DNA of 64,000 nt, from assembly GCF_004193775.1 (NCBI RefSeq), contig NC_041008.1, positions 4,976,731-5,040,730 of the forward strand. Reading direction: 5' to 3'. The notes under the pieces are model-generated. The model did no database searches, was not told where the DNA came from, and saw only the letters and a program-made list of their open reading frames with translations. Origin of the DNA: Glycine soja. Its lineage: Eukaryota; Streptophyta; Magnoliopsida; Fabales; Fabaceae. Positions 1-11,531 of the stretch are shown in pieces. Numbering within the stretch: the stretch's first letter is position 1; every line of letters starts with the position of its first letter. The position numbers and the translations under genes are program-made.

Positions 1-3000
1 AAAGCAGTTTTGGATGACTCTAGGAGCTGCCTTCCATCTGCAGATGAGCATGCTGCTTGCTGCAAAGTATCAGCACGAGCATTAAGTATAAAGTTTGGAT
101 ATCAACCTCAAAAAATATGCAAGAAAACCTATAATCAACATGTCTTGTTTGTTACCTTGTGAACAGGGACCAAGCTGACAATATCAGATTTTTGAAAGGG
201 AATTGGGGAATCCATATCAAAATCCCTTGGAACAAGCTCAATTCCCACCTAGCACAGAAAGTGATGATAAGCAACAAACTGTCAATGAGAGAGAAGGAAA
301 GAGTTTGCTGATTTAACATAAGAGTCTTATGAACCACTTCACATGAGAAGATGAATCCAGTTATGTTGATAAGGTCACCTAGGTAGCATATGAGTATGTA
401 AAATTCTCAAGCACCATATAGCTACTTGAGCCTACTTCAACTTCACAGAGAAGGTTAAACTGAAACCCATACTTCCATGGATGTGAACAGTGAAAATATT
501 CAAGCAGAAAACCCAGTTCATAAAATTTAGTCAAGTAAATTCCTAGAAAATAGGAATTAGAAAATATACAAATGCATGACTCCATTACCTTGTGACACAA
601 GCCACGTAAAATTGCAAATTTCCTCACATCCTTGTAATTCAACTTGTTAGGATCCCAATCAAATCGCTTCTTCAAAAACAACTCTAGCCATTTCCACACC
701 AATGGGTGAACTTCACGTGATTTATCTAATTCTCTATTTTCAGGAACACCAAGCAGCAAATTCAATGCACCAGCAATTGATGAAGCCATTTTCTCCTTGT
801 CAACAGCAGAAATTACTGCCCGCAGGATGTGCTTAAAAGCTCGAACTATCATCTCATGAATACAAAGTGATTGGACATGTGAAAGCTTTTCTGAAAGCTT
901 GACCTATCATATCAAGAAAAGTAAAAGGCAAATATCAGACGTCATGAAAAATATTAATAAATGATTCTAAACCTAAGACACAAAGTCCCTCTCACAACCT
1001 TCTCATAAGATGTGTGGCAGACTTGAAGTGTAAAAGCAGAAACTTCAATGCAAATTAGAAAGAATCATAATTCCAGAACTAGTAAAACTATGATATATTG
1101 ATGAAACACTAACAATTGAATTATTGATGAAACGCTAACAATTGAATTTCATGAATTCAGACTGTGGAAGAAGTTTGGGAAAGGAACAAAAAAGTCAACA
1201 AAGAGGACAGTTAGGACAGAAAAAACGGGTTCCTATTAAAGATGTTTACAGCTGAATAAAGTGAATAAGTTTAGAGCACTGACAACATGTCCAAGAGAAC
1301 GCATTCGTAGACCCCGAGTATGCATAAAATCAGTTAGAGTGCGTCCATCAACTGGTGAGAGTTCCAATGAGCCGAAATCGGCTACCTGTATTCCACAATT
1401 AAGACTACAATAAAGATCACCAGAGTCATATTAACCAAAAGCCGTGCAATCAATCAACCAAATAAATTCTATCCTTACCAATTTTGGGAGAGCAACGTCT
1501 GTGTAATATTTTCGAGATAAGTTAATCAAATCATGCATAGACTGTTAATCACAAGAGATGATTTGGTTCAGACACTTTCAATTGTTATAAAACTTGAAAG
1601 TACTTCATTACACTGAGAAGGCTTACCTTGCAGTGAAGTCCAGTTCCCGATTCTTTTAATCGGGTAAAAGCTTCCTCAGATAATATCCTTTTCAGAACAA
1701 GCTCATTCTCAGCTTCTGTAGTTTCAAGTTGGGATTCAATTGAGGGAAATGGAGGGCTTTCAGCCTCCCGATTAAACTTTGAATATTCAGTTGCAGAATT
1801 AGTATTGCTAGAATCAGATTTCTTTTTATAATTCTTTAGGGCTTTAAGGGGTTTCCCAAGACCCTCAACCTTCATTTCATTCTTAGCCTTCTCCAAAGAT
1901 AGTTTCTTATCTTTTTCTGTATTATTTTGGTCTTGCAAATGTTGTATCCAGCAAGCTCCAAGTTCCCATCTTACAAAATAGTCAATACCTGGTTCTTCTT
2001 CCTCAAGCTTAGCAAGACTTTCTTTAATCAGCTTCTCCAGAAAAGCATGGGAAGCACCAAACTCTTCACTCTCAAATGTTTGTATCTGAGACATTGGTTT
2101 ATTGTTTTCTGGTGGAGTTGTATTGTGAAGAAGTAATCTCAGACTACAAGGCACAAGACACAACGTCATGTGACGAATAAGAATTTGATCAACCACAAGA
2201 AGTTGAAACTGCAGCTATAAAGTAAGAAAGAGCATCTAGAAACAGATTCAAAATTAAAAAATAACTAGGAAAGAAAGCCATAAAAGCTAAAACCAATACA
2301 TAAGTGATCAAAATCTTCTAGGAGTACAACTCACACTGACAAAATGAAAAAAGCAATTAATATATATCTAAAATAATGCAAGATCAAAACTTCATCAAAA
2401 GAAACAAAGAAACTTCCAGCATAAATTCTTGTTAAGAAAAAATGTCAAAACTATGCAAGATTTCATTCAAAAACATTATTCTCACTCACTCACTCATGTC
2501 ATAGACCAAGTTAATAAAAATTGCAATACTATAAAAGACAGAGTGAGAATAATGTTTTTGAATGAAATCTTACATAAAATGTGAGAGAGGGCGGGACCAC
2601 AGGAGAGAGCACAACAAGCTGATATGAATAATATGCAAAGTTGTAAATTAATGAAAGTGTGTAATGTGGAAGGATTCAGGAACCTGTTAATATTGAGCGC
2701 GTTGGCACCACCCTCTGGCTGATCAAACAATTCAATATTTTGTTGAGATGGAGAGTCAACATTTTCATTAACTCCTCGCTCAACTTTCACTGTGACCACA
2801 TAACCACAATATCTTACATTAATTACACCTAAAGTGGTAATATCCTGCACATAAAATGTGAAGAATTTGTCATTTCCATGAAAGGAAAGAAGCAGCCCTA
2901 AGTGACCTATTAAATCAATCTTATCTATATAAAAATGTCATACATGGGCAGCAGTATTTTCATCAGCAGTGATTCCTTTCAGTATATTTCGCTCTAGTAG

Positions 3001-6000
3001 ATCCTTTTGATTTACTCCAGTAGCTTCAACTCTGTCAATTTTAGTATCAATCTTATAGCTTGCAACAGAAACATCTTTCAAGACGTTGATATTCAAGTCA
3101 CCTACTCTCTCAGTGTAAATAATATTATTTTCTACAATTGAGCAGCTAAACTTGGGCTCTTCCATAACATATTTGATGGCCTTTATTGCTCTGAAAATGG
3201 CAACATCAACAAACAGGCTGTGCAGAAGAAATGCTTTTCTATCACGAACTTGTCTTTCTTCTGCTGTATTGCAAGGCATGGATGCAATAAATGAAAACTC
3301 ATTAGCCCAAGGAACCAAATCATACTTTCCGTCTCTTCCAAGACCACCCCCATTTCCTCCCCACGTTTCATCCTCCACAGGAAGAGGAGGAAAAGATGAG
3401 GGTGATTGTGCAGCAACAGGAGGAACAAGCCACGTGTTGGCTCTGAAGCCATATGGGAGATTCCCAAACTGAAGACAAGAAAATGGGACAGAGCACAAAT
3501 AAATACAATGTTGACGACAGTGAACAAGATGTACATGGAACAATAGAAGTCAAAGATGTTCTATGGTTCTTTTTGTTATACCAAATTTTGTGCCTTAAAA
3601 GTTTCCAATACCTTGTTACGTTCTGAAAATGCCTTCAAGAGATCATCGAAAGCCTGAAATTAAAGAGTAAAATTGCAAATTTTAATAAGTTTAAGTTATG
3701 ACTAACGTAAAGCACATTAAACATATAGTACCATCAATGGGAATGTTGAAACTAGAAACTTGAAATTTCATCTTATTGCACATCTATACCTTTTCTTGGT
3801 CTCCCATACTTTATTGAATATCAAATTCTAAACATATAATAAACTAACAGAAATTTTAGTAACATAGTCTCTTACACATTCGTTTAAACAGTTTTTATCA
3901 TTAGCTAGAATCACAACATTGTGAGCCTCATTCCTTATCTAATGAACTCTACTCATGATTTTATGATTTTCAATAAATCTTAACCAATAACAAAATGGGT
4001 ATTTGAAAGAATGAGTTGTTAACAGTCATCTTAAACTAATACTGAGTTTCCTATATAGACCAAAAATTTCTCTCTAAATTGGTAATGTGACAAGGAATTA
4101 GAAGTAGAGTTTAATGGTCATGCATTGACATTGTAAAATAATTTTACATTGTCATTGAATCGCAATTCACAGTTCACACAGTTGGTATGACTTTTAAGAC
4201 AATTATTGTAAAAGTCAATAAACTTATCATACATGATGGTTTGTGATTGGATGACATTGTCGGTGCATAATTTTCTCTCCCTTATAAGTAGCATATTATG
4301 CTCATGTACCAGGGTAAAAATAATAGATCCAGCTAAGAAAAACCATACTAAAATTATAAACTATTTAACAAATCAGACGAAATTATTTATCGTTTAATTA
4401 TATTAACATAATATTAATAAGCTAATGGTGACTTATAGCTGCTGCAAAATTATCCAATCAGATTCAGTCAGAATTTCAGACACTGCATATATTAAAAGAT
4501 TATTATTATAGAAATGCTAACAATATGATTGTTTGAACACAATTTCTTTATTGATTGAAATTTATTGGAAATCACAAAGGTTCATAGGTCTCACTACTTA
4601 AATACATGTTTAATGAGCATCCCTCATGATTTTATAGTTTCCAATAAATTTTAACCAATAATAAAGAGTATGTTGTTAACACTTATTATTTTCATATCGT
4701 CTTGCTATACAATTAATTTCACCTTTTTTTTTGTTTCTATCCCTCTTTTCATTTCTCATGACATTATTTTTCTCGCATTCACTTTTTCTCTCTTCCTTTA
4801 TTTTCTTCTTTTTATCTCTGTTTTCGTTCCACACTCAACCACCCCAAAATGGGGTATGTTCACCATTTTCCTACGTTAAACTCCTTCCTCCATCCTAAAA
4901 AAAATCAAAATAAATCAAAATAAAAAATGTACATAAATATATTATCTTTAAACAGAGCTTTTTTCAAAACTTCATTAAGCAACTGTGAAGTGCTGTCATG
5001 TTTGATTTAACAGTTTTTTCATATTTTTGTTTTAGAAAATTTTAAATTAGGGAAAAAAAATACCATTCACGCTACCTTATTGCTTTACAGAGAACTGACA
5101 AATTTCCTTTTGTACAAATGAAAATACTGAGAGATAAAAGCAACACAAATAATTTTTTTAAGCTTAATTATACTTTTAAAGTTGACCATGTATGAATTTG
5201 ATTTTTTAACTTTTTGGTCAATTAAGTCTCATTATTTTTAAAATTAAGCAATTTTGATCTTTTCATTATTTTTCTTTTACGTAAGACCTTCACCTCAAAT
5301 TTTATCTTAAGCTTTTTTTAAATTAAAGAAAAAATACATTACTTAATCAGTCCATGTTAATTGTTAATTTTTATTAAAATATTAATGGAAGATCTGACCC
5401 ACCATCTTTTCTTCCCCGCTTCCCTTTCTCCCTTAACACTTAAACCTAACTTTAATGATATATTAAAATACATTTAACAACCAAAATGATAATAAATGAT
5501 TAAATATAAGGACTTAGTATATCGTTAAATGACTAAATGTGCGTTTGATTGTAGATAAATATGAGAGAAATTTTTTTAATTATGTGTAAATCTGATCCCT
5601 TTTTTTCTTATTTTAATTAAAATATTTATTCCTAATTACATGCATAGCATACCCACCATAAAAGTGTGGTTTACTAATTACTCGTTCAAACAAGAAAAGA
5701 AAAATAGAAGGAAAAGGAGAGCTTACATTATCAAAAGCTCTGCTAAGCTGTCTCAACAGATCAACCAGATTATGGCACAGTATCCGCTGCTTCCCAACGC
5801 TGTAAAACCCCTTTCTGCAAGCCTCGACGTGCACCACTTTCCCGTTACACACCTTCACCTGCGCCACAACACACACACGCGCTCATCAATTTACGTTCCC
5901 CACACGCGCCATGCCACAAAATCCAAACGCAAAAAAACGAAAATCCTCACATCCAGCGAGAACAGATAATCCTCCTCCGATATCTCCTCCACGTGCCGCC

Positions 6001-9000
6001 TCGAACCTCTCTTCACATCTGCATGCATCGATTCACACACTCCGTCATTAACACTCCACACACACAAATGCAATTAATTAAACGGAGAAAAGTGTGAAAG
6101 AGAGCGAGTAAGTACTGAGTAGTAGTATACATTGGATTGGTGCAGTGAGGTGTGAGAGAGAGAAAAACTCGTAGAAGTTCTCCAGCTTAGGGCACGAGTG
6201 GCTTATCTCGCCGTCCAGGTCGGCCGCCGCCGCATCTTTCGCCGATTGCTTCGACGGCGGCGCCTCGGACTTGCCGGATTTCTGGACGGTACCGGAGTCG
6301 TTCTTCGGCGACGGCGGACCGAAGCTCGTGGTGCAGGCGACGATATCGAGGAGTCTTCGCACGTGCGCCACTGCTCGGTCTTCATCGTAATCCTCTGCGC
6401 GTGAAAAATTTAGAAAACGAAGTTGAGGAACAAGATGAACGCAACGACGTCGTAATGAAAAGTTTTTTTTCTTCTTCGTTGAAACAAATAAAAAATGAAC
6501 GAGAATAATTATAACAATATATATATTAAATATTAATTCTATTGATAATATACTAGTACCTTCAACTAAATCGAGGATGCAGGGCTTCAGTGCGGACACG
6601 TCCACCGTATCCTTCAGACGTGGCCCTCTCACCTGTATGGTAGAAAAAGGGTTTGGTTATGAAAATATAAATTTAAAACATAATTCTTGTTGTTTTGTTA
6701 GATCACATTAAATGTTTAAATATAATTGAAATAAATGATTTGGACATATAATTTTAGAATTGCATTTTATTTAAAAATTATTTTAAATATAATTTTTTAA
6801 CTAATTATTATAAAATTAATAATTTTTAACTATATGATAATTTGTAATTAGATATTATTATATTTTAATTGAATTTTAATTATATTTAACCATGGTTTGT
6901 TTTAAAAATTGAATTGAGAGGTAAATTACTTGGATTAGTCAAATATTAATTAAATTATGAAATTATAATTTAACATTTTTGTGTTATTTTACATAATTGT
7001 TGTTTGTCTTGTCTTGTGTTGCCATTCAATTCTGTGGAACCGTTACATAATTAAACCGACTAAGTTATAAAAAAAAAAGTATATAATTCAAGTATCGATT
7101 CAATTTCAACAGTATTTACAAAGCAAAAACTACGCGTTGTATTTTAATCGATCTATAATAAAATTGAAATTCAAACTTTTGGAAATTGTCTAAAATCATC
7201 TATGCATTCCTTCAAGAAAAAATTATCTATGCATAATTATTTATTTGTTATATAATTTAGGAGGAAAAAAAGTTGTTATTCATACTTTTATGAGGTGTAC
7301 ATTCATTTGTTGATTTCTGGATTGAGTTTGTCAGCTAATATTACCAAATAGCAAATACCAAATGTACCAATTTCATTTTTGTTTGCATGTTTATTGAGAT
7401 GACGGATGTTTTGGTTTCTATTGGGTACCTATGTCCAAGCTTGTCAAAGAGAAATCAAACATCTTGCCATTCATACGGCACTGTTACCCAAACTTCCTTA
7501 GTATATTCAAAGTGTGTAAAGAAACCACGCAACTCTATTCAAATAGTTGAAGACTTTAAATTAAAATAATTTGAGTTGTTAATTTATTAATTATTAATTA
7601 ATTAATTAATTAATGGTATGCAATTTACCTCATGCGACAGGGAAAAATTTGTGATATAACACGTCTCCGTATTCACCGATAAAAGCCGACGAACATCTAT
7701 AATTCTGTCCGTTGATATTCCCTGCTTCAAAATTTAAAATATAAATAAATAAACCATTTTAATTTGCATTTTACATCAATTTATGTGAATAAAAAACAAT
7801 AATAAAATCGTGAGAGCTAGAACTTAGAAATGGAAATAAATAAATAAATAAAATACAACTTAAAAGTATATTTTAAAAAAAAAAGCTTTCTTAAATACAA
7901 ACTACACGTGAGAGGATTAGATTTTCAAGCTGGATTTGTTGTTATCAGGAAAATTGCTCGACCCGATTATACTTTGTCAAAGATACTGCAATAATGATAT
8001 TTCGAAGCCAAACACTACTATTTATGGATATTATGGCAACAAGTACACACATCCATGTGATACACAAAAGAAAAAATATGGCAGAGAATGAACGTGCAGC
8101 ACATGTTTAGAAACAGGACTTCTGGTAGTTGTGGTTATGTCCCCACAACAGAGTAATTAATGGTAAGTTGAAACAATAGTTAAATACAGCTAATAAGAAT
8201 TTTTAAATGGAAAAGTGGCTAATGGTGGGCAATTATATTTATTCTTATAATTATAATAATAATAATAATCTACAAGGTACAAAGTTTAGCACTAACAGGT
8301 GGTAGTAGTACAATCTAGTAAAAGATACTTATGAGAATAATAACAAAATGCAGACAAGTTTGTTGCCAATAACTAGTTAATGCAAAAAAAATGTAAGCAG
8401 CCATGAGATATGGTTAGTAAATTACGCCTTTTTTTTTTCAATCCCTCCCCCAAAATAAACAAAACAAACCTTGAGAACATGAGTTTCATCGAGAAGCTTC
8501 ACAGTGATGTCTATGACAACCGGAAGAACTGCAAAATCAGAAGAAGAGAAAAACAATCAAGTTAACTAAACTTGTCCTATTTGAACATGCTCTAAGAAAA
8601 TGTTTGGATAAAGTTTCTTTAAGTACTTACAGAAGAAAAAGAAATTAAGAAAATAAAATGAATTAAGTTTATCCCATAAATTTAAATCAACTTACCGAAT
8701 AAACTTCTCCACTTATACTTAGAATATACGAAGATAAACTGAATTGAATTTCTCTAATATAAATTAAAATCAATTTATGCTATTCAGCTTTTGGATAAGT
8801 TAAGAAAGAGAGTTTCTATAAAAATTATAAGAATCATTCAGACATACAATTTTGTTAACCCTGTTCTTGTATAAGAATAAACATTTTTCTATAGCCACTT
8901 ATAGAAGGAGAAAAAATTAAGAAGATATAAAATACATTGAGTTTATCCTATAAGCTAAAATCAACTTACAGGATAAACTTTTTTATGAACACTTATCAGA

Positions 9001-9204
9001 TAAGAAGATAAGAAAGTAAAACAAATTGAGTGTTTTTTTTATAAAACCAAAATGATTTTATGCACTTCAGCTTTCGGATAAGGCGAACGAGAGAGTTTCA
9101 GTAAAAACGATAAGAAACACTAAAAAACGGAGAATTTCGTTACCCTTCTCTTCCTTCTTTTTCTTCTCTCCCTTGGCCTTTCCGCGACTGTTTCTTGGTG
9201 CCAT
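1..9204 (-). CDS. REC3: REC3-like clustered-mitochondria (CLU) family protein, N-terminal half; 3' end outside window
   Basis: Large cytosolic CLU/REC protein; Arabidopsis REC proteins set the share of the cell occupied by chloroplasts. Exons read on the minus strand: 9204-9144, 8528-8470, 7721-7629, 6632-6560, 6394-6131, 6018-5951, 5858-5727, 3653-3612, 3468-2944, 2844-2684, 2143-1627, 1385-1287, 903-589, 248-156, 59-1. All joins keep frame with GT-AG borders, giving about 853 residues of a protein usually near 1,700. The start is the Met of [20 protein letters not shown], a Lys/Arg-rich head typical of the family. The CLU N-terminal region follows, with [15 protein letters not shown]. The CLU domain is mainly in the 175-codon exon 3468-2944, and the eIF3-p135-like central region ([18 protein letters not shown]) is in exon 903-589. 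The final visible exon ([17 protein letters not shown]) leads into the TPR region beyond the edge. No stop or frameshift is seen. REC3 rather than REC2 is from remembered similarity. Confidence 0.92.
1102..1155. repeat. 27-bp tandem duplication in a REC3-like intron
   Basis: The unit 'ttgatgaaacrctaacaatt' followed by 'gaatt' occurs twice in succession with one difference. It lies wholly in the intron between exons 1385-1287 and 903-589 and does not affect the reading frame. Confidence 0.7.
4120..4271. mobile_element. MITE-like dispersed repeat, copy A, in intron 7 of the REC3-like gene
   Basis: Short AT-rich non-coding element with a core of the form 'gacttttaagacaattattg', then 'aaagtcaataaacttatcat'. 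The flanks resemble inverted ends (cattgtcattgaatc against gattggatgacattgtc). Diverged copies are present at 53961-54150 and 56706-56850, both inside CNGC introns, so this is a dispersed family and not a unique sequence. Confidence 0.55.
4512..4686. mobile_element. Foldback MITE in intron 7 of the REC3-like gene
   Basis: The left end (aaatgctaacaatatga) is the near reverse complement of the right end (gtatgttgttaacactta), and the inner arms also pair (ttgattgaaatttattggaaatc against gtttccaataaattttaacc). The whole ~175 bp could fold on itself, with no coding capacity, as expected of a MITE. A related one-armed piece lies at about 3949-4022 in the same intron. The target-site duplication was not resolved. 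Confidence 0.6.
8601..9123. repeat. Two diverged direct copies of a ~240-bp repeat in intron 1 of the REC3-like gene
   Basis: Copy one spans roughly 8601-8845 and copy two roughly 8893-9123. Both carry, in order, a segment like 'acttayagaag', then 'gtttatccyataa', then 'atcaactta', then 'ttcagctttyggataag', and end in 'gagagtttc...aaaa.gataagaa'. The second copy stops about 20 bp before the exon 1 splice donor. Identity is moderate, so this is an old duplication or two insertions of one element family. Confidence 0.6.
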
Positions 9205-9720
9205 TTTCCACTCCTTTGGAATTGAAAAAACAATCAAAGTTTCTGGCACCAAGTACACACAGAAGAAGCACAAGTTAGGCTACTCATACAATAGATTATT
9301 AAAAAGAAAAAATTGTAAACAAGGCAGCAATACATGCATCAAAATTATTCATTATCTATATAGGTGTCAATTCAATACAATTCTACTCAGCAAGAGCAGG
9401 AAGAGAATTACCAAAGCAATATATATATATATAAATAGGTGTTTTTATAGTACTTGGATGATTGGATAAGAGGGAAAAGAAAAAGGTCCTTAATGGGTTT
9501 ATATATATAACCCAAAGTAGTATTATGAAATGGATAGGTCTAAAGTAGAAACTGAAAAAAAAAAATGAGGCAGAGAAAGAGTGTTCAGAGTTCAGAGGAA
9601 GGAGAATGAAGTGAAGTGTGCATAATAGTAGTAATAAGAAAGAAGAAGCATGAGAGGGAGAGGGTAGGTTTCATCCACTAGAAGGAGGAAAATTTTGATA
9701 GAGGAAAAATAATGGCAGAG
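9205..9720 (-). promoter_or_regulatory. 5' leader and putative promoter of the REC3-like gene
   Basis: Sequence immediately upstream of the REC3-like start codon. Read on the minus strand it is pyrimidine-rich around 9560-9720, as plant leaders often are. TA-rich runs at 9420-9436 and 9499-9511 could be TATA-like, but no transcription start can be fixed from sequence alone. A further leader intron is possible. No other gene is visible here. Confidence 0.35.
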
Positions 9721-11123
9721 GGAAAGCAGAGATATAAGATGGGAGGTTTTGTACGATAAGAAAGGAAGGGCTGAGATTCAACGGTCAGAATGATAAATTG
9801 GCATTTTATGGCAGCTTGCTTATACAGGTTAATCATCAATTTGCTCTGTGTCTGGGTATTTTTTTTAAAATTATTTATTCTGTGAAGTTTTTTTAAAAAG
9901 ATTATTCAGTGAATAATAATCTCTCTCTTTTTTTTTTTGTTTCCTTTTAGGTGAATTTCATGAATAATCTAGTGAAGGGTTTTATTTTGGATTTTGGAAT
10001 CCAGTAGCTGCGGCGTTTGGTGGAGGTGAAGAGGGGACCACAGCATGGATAGGGTCCACAGTCTACACAGGCAAACCTAATTTGCCTTGTAAATTTCAAT
10101 TCAGAACTTGGATAACCAAAGATATTTTTGGTAACACGAGATAGATTTTTTTACACAAAGTGTTTTCTATTTTTTTACGACGATTGATTTCTATAAGATA
10201 ACATTGGTTTTGTTTGAAAAAATGTTACGTTTTGTTCAACGGAAGTCACATTTGGTATTTGAGAAAGTAAGAAATTACTTTATAAAGTATGAAACGAAAT
10301 TTTTGATCGCAAGATTTACTCTAGCTTATATATTTTGTTTAATTAATTGAAGTAGACCCTATTATCAATATGTAATATTAGTATATAAAATGAAATTTGC
10401 ATCAGAAATAGAGATTTTATTCATTTTTGCATTAAAATCTGTAGTGAAACTGGAGGATTTTTGCTCTTAGTGCATAGGCTTAGATTGAAAATATGCCGCA
10501 TTTTTTATTTTTTATTTTTATCAAAGTCCACCCATTCTAGAGATAGAATGTACTAGCATGGACAACCACAATATCTTGGTTGTTTCAAATTCTTCTGAAT
10601 GCAATAGAAGTTTAGTAAAGGAAAGAATCGTTGTGAACAGTTTAAATTTGCAATCCCAAGTAATGACAATAGGTAAGTTGTTAAGTGCAATTAGAGTGTT
10701 AAATATGTAAAAAAAATAAAGATAAAAGGAAACGATTATATTGTTATGGTTTGATATTTTTTATAACCATATGGTTTGATTTTTTATATATGATTTGGTC
10801 TAGTTTATGATATTGTAATGTGATTTGGTCTAGTTTATTAAAATGTTCATTTTTTTTATAATGATTAAAATGTTCAATTTATGCCTACGTATACGTAGAG
10901 AGAGTGATAGACACATATGTGTGAGACATCTCAAGTAAAAAATATTTACATATTTAGAATATGATAATAAATTATAATCATATAATTATACATAAATAGA
11001 AAAGGTTAATCCTCTTCCACTTTTTTTTACTATCAATCTAATTTTGCATGTTAATACTTATTTTGGTATAATATGTTAATACTTTATATGAATTATTTAA
11101 ATTTGAATATATTAAATAAATAA
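9721..11123. other. Intergenic, no gene recognised
   Basis: AT-rich sequence upstream of the REC3-like gene. Contains short echoes such as 'tgatttggtctagtttat' repeated near 10793 and 10822, but no open frame with recognisable protein similarity, no RNA gene and no clear element boundaries. Confidence 0.6.
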
Positions 11124-11528
11124 GGGTGTGTTTTGTTTGTATTTTCATTTTCTTTTTTCATTTCATGTTTTCATTTTCTGAAAATTATTTTTATTTTCAA
11201 AATATTAGAATTCTGAAAATATGTTTGATTTGACTTCTTGTTTTCTGTTTTCATGAAATAAAAATACTGAAAATTTATAATATATTGATTTCTTGTCTTT
11301 TGTATTTTTAGATTTGCTTAAAATTATATTCATTGTTACCTCAATTTCATTTTACTCAAAATAAAATTTTTATTCTCAATGGGAAACACTCACTAAAAAC
11401 GAGAATTTATATTGTTTTCATTTTCATTGAAAATGTTTTCAAAAATTCAATCAAACACATTTTCATTTTCATCGAAAATGTTTTCAGGAATATTTTTAGA
11501 AAACAGAAAACAACCAAACTAAACACCC
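11124..11528. mobile_element. Tourist-like (PIF/Harbinger-type) MITE
   Basis: The left end GGGTGTGTTTTGTTTG and the reverse complement of the right end, GGGGTGTTTAGTTTGG, form imperfect terminal inverted repeats. Each is flanked by TAA (11121-11123 and 11529-11531), the target-site form of PIF/Harbinger elements. The 405-bp interior is rich in 'tttcatttt' and has inverted halves but no transposase. A four-base TAAG flank is also possible, so the superfamily assignment is tentative; an hAT-type MITE is the alternative. Confidence 0.6.
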
Positions 11529-11531
11529 CTA

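Noticed and set aside
5640..6404. Plus-strand frames over the REC3-like exons
   Set aside because: Antisense shadows of exons 5 to 7 of the REC3-like gene.
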